Below, in pieces: positions 60,801-64,000 of a stretch of DNA of 64,000 nucleotides. Position 1 is the stretch's first letter, and the number at the start of each line of letters is the position of its first letter. This stretch comes from Meloidogyne chitwoodi (Eukaryota > Nematoda > Chromadorea > Rhabditida > Meloidogynidae). A program made the position numbers and the translations under genes. The stretch covers positions 372,001-436,000 of the forward strand of contig JACZZP010000006.1 of the NCBI GenBank assembly GCA_015183035.1, read 5' to 3'. Below the pieces are notes generated by a model. The model was not told where the DNA came from, did not search any database, and saw only the letters and a list, made by a program, of their open reading frames with translations.

Positions 60801-63791
60801 AATCAAGGTTAGTTTTTTCATTAAATAAATTTAATAAAATTTTATAGTTTTTTTTAAGTATATTATTTGTCAAACAAATTTATTATTTTTCTATAACTTT
60901 GTGTAAAAAAAAGTAATAAATATTATAGATACTTAACCCCTTAATATTGAAACTCTGAATATAAAATCAACCAATTGGTCAAATTGCCAATTCGGTCAAA
61001 TTTCTTAACATCTAGTTGCTTTTCGCACAAATTTGCTCTAATGGAAATGTTTTATTAATTGACCGAATTGTCAGTTTGTCCAATTGGCTGATCCCACTTA
61101 GACAAAACTTTTATTAAAGTTTTGAACATTAAAATTTTACTTTTAAATGACAATTAAAAATTAATTTATAAAAAATGTTAGAAAAAAAATATATTTTTAG
61201 CTTGAAGAAGATAAAAAGGATGAAAACATATTTCTTTTAAATGAATTAAAAGAAATGCTCTCTAATTTTGAAACAAATATTAATTTTAGAAGTAAATTAA
61301 TAAATATTAAATTATATGCAAATATTTTACAATTTATATTTTTAAATATTGAAAAAGAAGAGAAAAATAATGAAGAAATTAAAGGGGAAATTATTGAAGA
61401 AAAAAAAGAAGAAAATTTAGGAAATAATAAAAATAAAGAAGATAAAAAATCTTTATTAGATAAAGAATTTTTAGAAAAATTAAAAAATAAATTAATCGAA
61501 TTAATAAATGTTGAATTACAAAATATAGGTATTTAATATTATTTTATTTTTTTTTTAAACTTGGTTTTTAAGCTAAAGATTTGTTATAAAAAAATAATAA
61601 ATAAATAGGTTTTTCGAAAATTCTGGCCTTTTTTTAAAAAAAAAGAGTAAAATTAAAAAAAATAAAATATAGCTTTGAATAAACAATTTTTTGTTAAAAG
61701 AGTATTTTAAAAAAAATATTTTAATTATTTTTTTAAAGATGATTTTGATGGAACTGGTTCTCCAGAATATTTGGCATCTTTAATTAATAAATCAATTTCA
61801 ATTTGTGAAAAAAATTTTAAAAATAACGAAATTGAAGAAAAAGAAGAAAATGATGAAATTAAAAAAATAAAAGATAAAATATATAATGAATGTAAAGGTT
61901 TTAGAGACAATTTTATGCAAAATTTAGAAAATGAAATAAATAAACAACAAAAAACAAATAATGGAATAAAAAATGCATTAATACAAAAAAAAATGGAATG
62001 GCAAAACAATCTTTTGAATTTGGATAAATTTTTGAAAAGGATGGGTAAAGAACAAATTGAAGAATTTATGGAAAATTTAAAACAAAATTTAGATGAATTA
62101 GACAATAAAAATATAATTTTAGAAGAAATTAAAAATAAAGAAAATTTTAATTTAAATGGAATTAAAGAAAAAGTAAGTTAAAACCCAAATATTTGTGCGT
62201 CGGTTTATTTTTCAAACACTCACTAGAAGGGTAGGGGACGTTTCAGAATCGGCTATTTCAGAATAGCCGGTTGTTTTTGGCCATAACTTTTTTCTTTCTT
62301 AACCGATCTGAACAGTTTTTTGGTTAAACGAAAGATCTCGATAAGCGGATTAATTTAACTAATTGGACTGATCCAATCAAATCACTTAACAAAAAGTTAC
62401 AGCACGATAAATGTGGAAAATCGTGCTTTTCGGACGTAAATTTTTGTTAGATCAACCGATTTGATCAGTCTAATTAGTGAAAATACTTAACTTTTCGAGC
62501 TCTTTCGAATAACATAAAAATTATTTTAAAAGGTTTAAAATGAAAAAAGTTATGTGGGTTATTCTGAATCGGCCGACTCTGAATCGTCCTTTATCGCTCT
62601 AGAGAGTCGTTAGGTTTATTATAATTAATACAAATCTGTTTTATTTATTTTAAATGTTAAAAAAATAAAATTTAAAAATATTTAATTTATTTTAGATAAA
62701 AGAAGAATCTAAAAGTTATAGTAATCGAATGTTTAAAAAGTTTGAATATTTAAATAAAAATTGGAAAAAATTAGTTGATATAAAATTTATTAAAAATGAT
62801 GAATTAAAAGAATATGGTCATTTATTTATTGGTTATTGTTTGGCAAAACGTTTTCAATTTATTTTTAATAATAAAGGACAAGCTAAAATTAAATTTTTAT
62901 TGCCAAGTAATAAATATTTATTAGGATATGGAAATGAAATAAATATTTTATTGGGTGATAGAAGAGTTGATTTAGAGTAAGTAATTAATTATAAATTAGA
63001 GTCAATCCCTGTTGTACAAATTGGCAATTTGTCAAATTGCCATTTCGGTCAAATCCTTTAACTAGATGGTCCCGCACAAATTTGGTTCTATTGGGAGTGT
63101 TTTATTACTTTTCCGTTTAATGACTAATTGGCCAACAGAGTGTTGGGTTGACCAAAAATTAATTTAATTAAATAATTAAAAAAAATATTTAATTTTAAGA
63201 TATTATATAAATATTGAAAATAATTTGAAAGAAAAAATTCTTCAAAAAATAACTAAAATGGATCAAACAAAATTAAAATTATTATTAGAAAAAAAAGATT
63301 GGAGTTATATTTGTTCTATAGAAAGAGATTATGTTCAATTTGAACGACCTGAAGAATGGGCATTAGAACCTTGTAATTTTAAAATATTTTTTTTTTATTA
63401 ATTTAAATATGTATATTTTAATAAAAATAGTAAATGATGATGGTTTTCGTTTTGCGGACATGGATTTTATTAATTTTAATGAAGAAATTGTAAATTATTT
63501 AAATTTGGAAGGAAATGATTGGGCTACTTTTAAAAAGGATTCTGGTAAATAATATAATTTTAAAAAAATAATAATAACCGGAATTGCACTGACAAAATTT
63601 ATTATTTTATTTTTTATATTTAATTTTATTTAATTTTTATTTAAAATTAAGTTGATATTTTACAAATACATAGAATTACATTTACCGAAGCACATTCAAT
63701 TATTGGATCATTTTATAATATTATTTTGAAAAATAATAATAATAATAGTGAAATAATACAAACACAAGAATTGATAAATGAACTTGAAAAG
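54848..63791 (+). CDS. Large secreted/membrane-inserting pioneer protein, 3' end open (at least 1,659 codons)
   Basis: Fourteen exons in continuous phase: 54848-55858, 56394-56705, 56920-57515, 57875-58307, 58831-59382, 59847-60105, 60410-60529, 60584-60807, 61201-61528, 61739-62172, 62696-62976, 63200-63372, 63431-63544 and 63652-63791. Residues 1-27 are a signal peptide (FLKFLIFLYSFISLI). Residues 31-63 are three copies of an 11-residue repeat, SRNSSFGKIGS. Long Lys/Glu-rich, helical segments follow. In exons 4-5 there are several hydrophobic segments (LALSIVGAGGVAGGLDIG, DALVAGGIAAIGSI, GLGVLISEIVLIVLHYTL, VISMTLAFITA). The rest is charged again. I recognise no family. Exon 1 could end at 55852 instead, and exon 14 could end at an in-frame stop at 63797. 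Two adjacent genes, split before exon 4, remain possible. Confidence 0.6.
55918..55988. mobile_element. hAT-like mini-MITE, 71 bp, in pioneer-gene intron 1
   Basis: Ends CAGGGATCCTGCC and GGCAGAATCCCTG (inverted, one mismatch), flanked by a perfect 8-bp duplication GTATATGC (55910-55917 and 55989-55996). CAGGG...CCCTG termini are typical of hAT. The interior repeats CCCGATTCC/GGGAATTG. Confidence 0.92.
56717..56880. mobile_element. TTCGGTCAA-family MITE, copy 1 (intron 2)
   Basis: Left CCCTGAACATC...AATTCGGTCAA; right TTGACCGAATT...GATGTTCAGGG, so inverted ends. The interior TCCGCACAAACTTGGATCTA and GGGAGTGTTTTATTA is shared with copies at 60938 and 63000. Confidence 0.85.
57640..57840. repeat. 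Intron 3 repeat with GCCGCGGTAATTACC block
   Basis: Sits between ATTATTTTATTTAATAATA microsatellite runs (57530-57640 and 57838-57870). The core GGTAATTACC...AGCTTACTCCCCCTATG resembles 59639-59680 (GGTAATCGCC...AGCTTGGTCCCCTCTATG), so it belongs to a dispersed repeat. Confidence 0.6.
58405..58770. mobile_element. GGACGTTTCAG family, copy 2 (intron 4)
   Basis: Carries the family blocks AATAACCCGCATAACTTTTT, CGAAAGAGCTCGAAAAGTAA, AACAAAAAGTTACGTC, GATTTGATTGGATCAGTCCA and GAAACGTCCCCTAC. Opposite orientation to the 62.2-kb copy and highly similar to it. Confidence 0.85.
59469..59792. mobile_element. Long-TIR MITE, 324 bp (intron 5)
   Basis: Ends CAGTGCCAAAAATTGACTGC and, inverted, CAGTGCCAAAAATGAATGCC; the inverted repeats extend for about 100 bp through TTTTTTACAACAA and GCAAGTAAGTCAATCAAGTA. 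No clear target duplication. The centre contains the AGCTTGGTCCCCTCTATG block. Confidence 0.85.
60175..60375. other. GC-richer insert in pioneer-gene intron 6
   Basis: Purine-rich, GC-richer DNA (GGACGGGGAGAGCTTTTAAG, GGGTTGGGGAGAGATA, CCTCAGGGGGAGC) unlike the AT-rich intron around it. No inverted ends identified; possibly another repeat fragment. Confidence 0.4.
60938..61092. mobile_element. TTCGGTCAA-family MITE, copy 2 (intron 8)
   Basis: AATTGGTCAAATTGCCAATT, CGGTCAAATTTC, TCGCACAAATTTGCTCTAAT, AATGTTTTATTAATTGACCG and a closing TTGTCCAATTGGCTGATCCC match the other two copies in order. Confidence 0.8.
62230..62598. mobile_element. GGACGTTTCAG family, copy 3 (intron 10)
   Basis: Begins GGTAGGGGACGTTTCAGAAT and ends CTCTGAATCGTCCTTTATCG. 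The outer ends are imperfect inverted repeats (GACGTTTCAGAATCGGC versus GAATCGGCCGACTCTGAATC). Near-identical over most of its length to 58405-58770 in reverse orientation. Confidence 0.85.
63000..63160. mobile_element. TTCGGTCAA-family MITE, copy 3 (intron 11)
   Basis: GGCAATTTGTCAAATTGCCA, TTTCGGTCAAATCCTTTAAC, CCCGCACAAATTTGGTTCTA, TTGGGAGTGTTTTATTACTT and a closing GTTGGGTTGACC match copies 1 and 2. Confidence 0.82.
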
Positions 63792-64000
63792 GTTTAAATA
63801 AAATTAATAATTTAATTTAATTAATTTATTTGGTGAACCGAAACTTTAGAAACTTGCGAGGACGCCCACTTAAGTTTTTTAGCAAAAATTAATTTACTGT
63901 CTTTTTAAAGGACAAAAGGGTAGAATAATTTATTTAACAAAGTTGTAGTAAGGTTTAATTTCTATTCAAGTTTTGGACGTTTGAGTCCGTAAGTTTTGTT
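63792..64000. other. Window end: intron or 3' flank of the pioneer gene
   Basis: Follows a possible donor (AAAG|GTTTAA). Whether this is an intron or the 3' flank cannot be decided. No coding signal in the last 200 bp. Confidence 0.4.

Overview
The window is eukaryotic and very AT-rich. Its genes have many short introns (often 36-60 bp) with GT...AG borders, and the coding content is typical of nematodes: a vitellogenin, F-box-like proteins, FLYWCH remnants and closely packed same-strand housekeeping genes. A plant-parasitic tylenchid such as a root-knot nematode (Meloidogyne) is my best guess. The phylum is well supported; the genus is inference. I rebuilt spliced models by eye, requiring GT/AG borders and a continuous phase. 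All lengths below come from those models.

Layout. (1) 0.4-4.5 kb, minus strand: four tightly spaced genes in the order RABGGTB, small membrane protein, ribosomal protein eL27, acidic repeat protein. This looks like a nematode operon. A 431-bp inverted-repeat element with an 8-bp target duplication sits directly upstream, and the duplicated 8-mer contains the RABGGTB start codon. (2) 5.6-7.9 kb, plus: saccharopine dehydrogenase-like oxidoreductase (SCCPDH). (3) 8.4-13.6 kb: a 101-aa secreted Cys-rich protein (minus), an F-box-like protein (plus) and a second F-box-like protein (minus). (4) 13.6-18 kb: gene-poor AT-rich repeats. (5) 18.0-21.9 kb: a multi-pass membrane protein with a long charged tail. 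(6) 21.9-28.2 kb: gene-poor, with two inverted-repeat elements. (7) 28.2-30.9 kb: a rhodopsin-class GPCR. (8) 31.8-35.6 kb, minus: a putative transcription factor with a CENP-B/psq-type helix-turn-helix. (9) 36-43.7 kb: gene-poor, with a partial C2H2 zinc-finger gene, GC-rich tandem arrays and a striking perfect-hairpin array at 42.29-42.64 kb. (10) 43.7-51.7 kb: a 16-exon vitellogenin with TGTCAAT (VPE1-like) boxes and a TATA box. (11) 51.8-54.4 kb: a decayed FLYWCH/MULE gene and nested repeats. (12) 54.8 kb to the window end: a very large, signal-peptide-bearing pioneer gene (at least 1,659 codons in 14 exons) whose introns carry many inverted-repeat elements.

The most interesting points are the huge unrecognised secreted/membrane-inserting gene with MITE-loaded introns, the array of GC-rich 14-bp hairpins, the putative four-gene operon with a transposon at its head, several hAT-like MITEs with intact 8-bp target duplications, and a small secreted Cys-rich gene built from exons too short for ORF calling.
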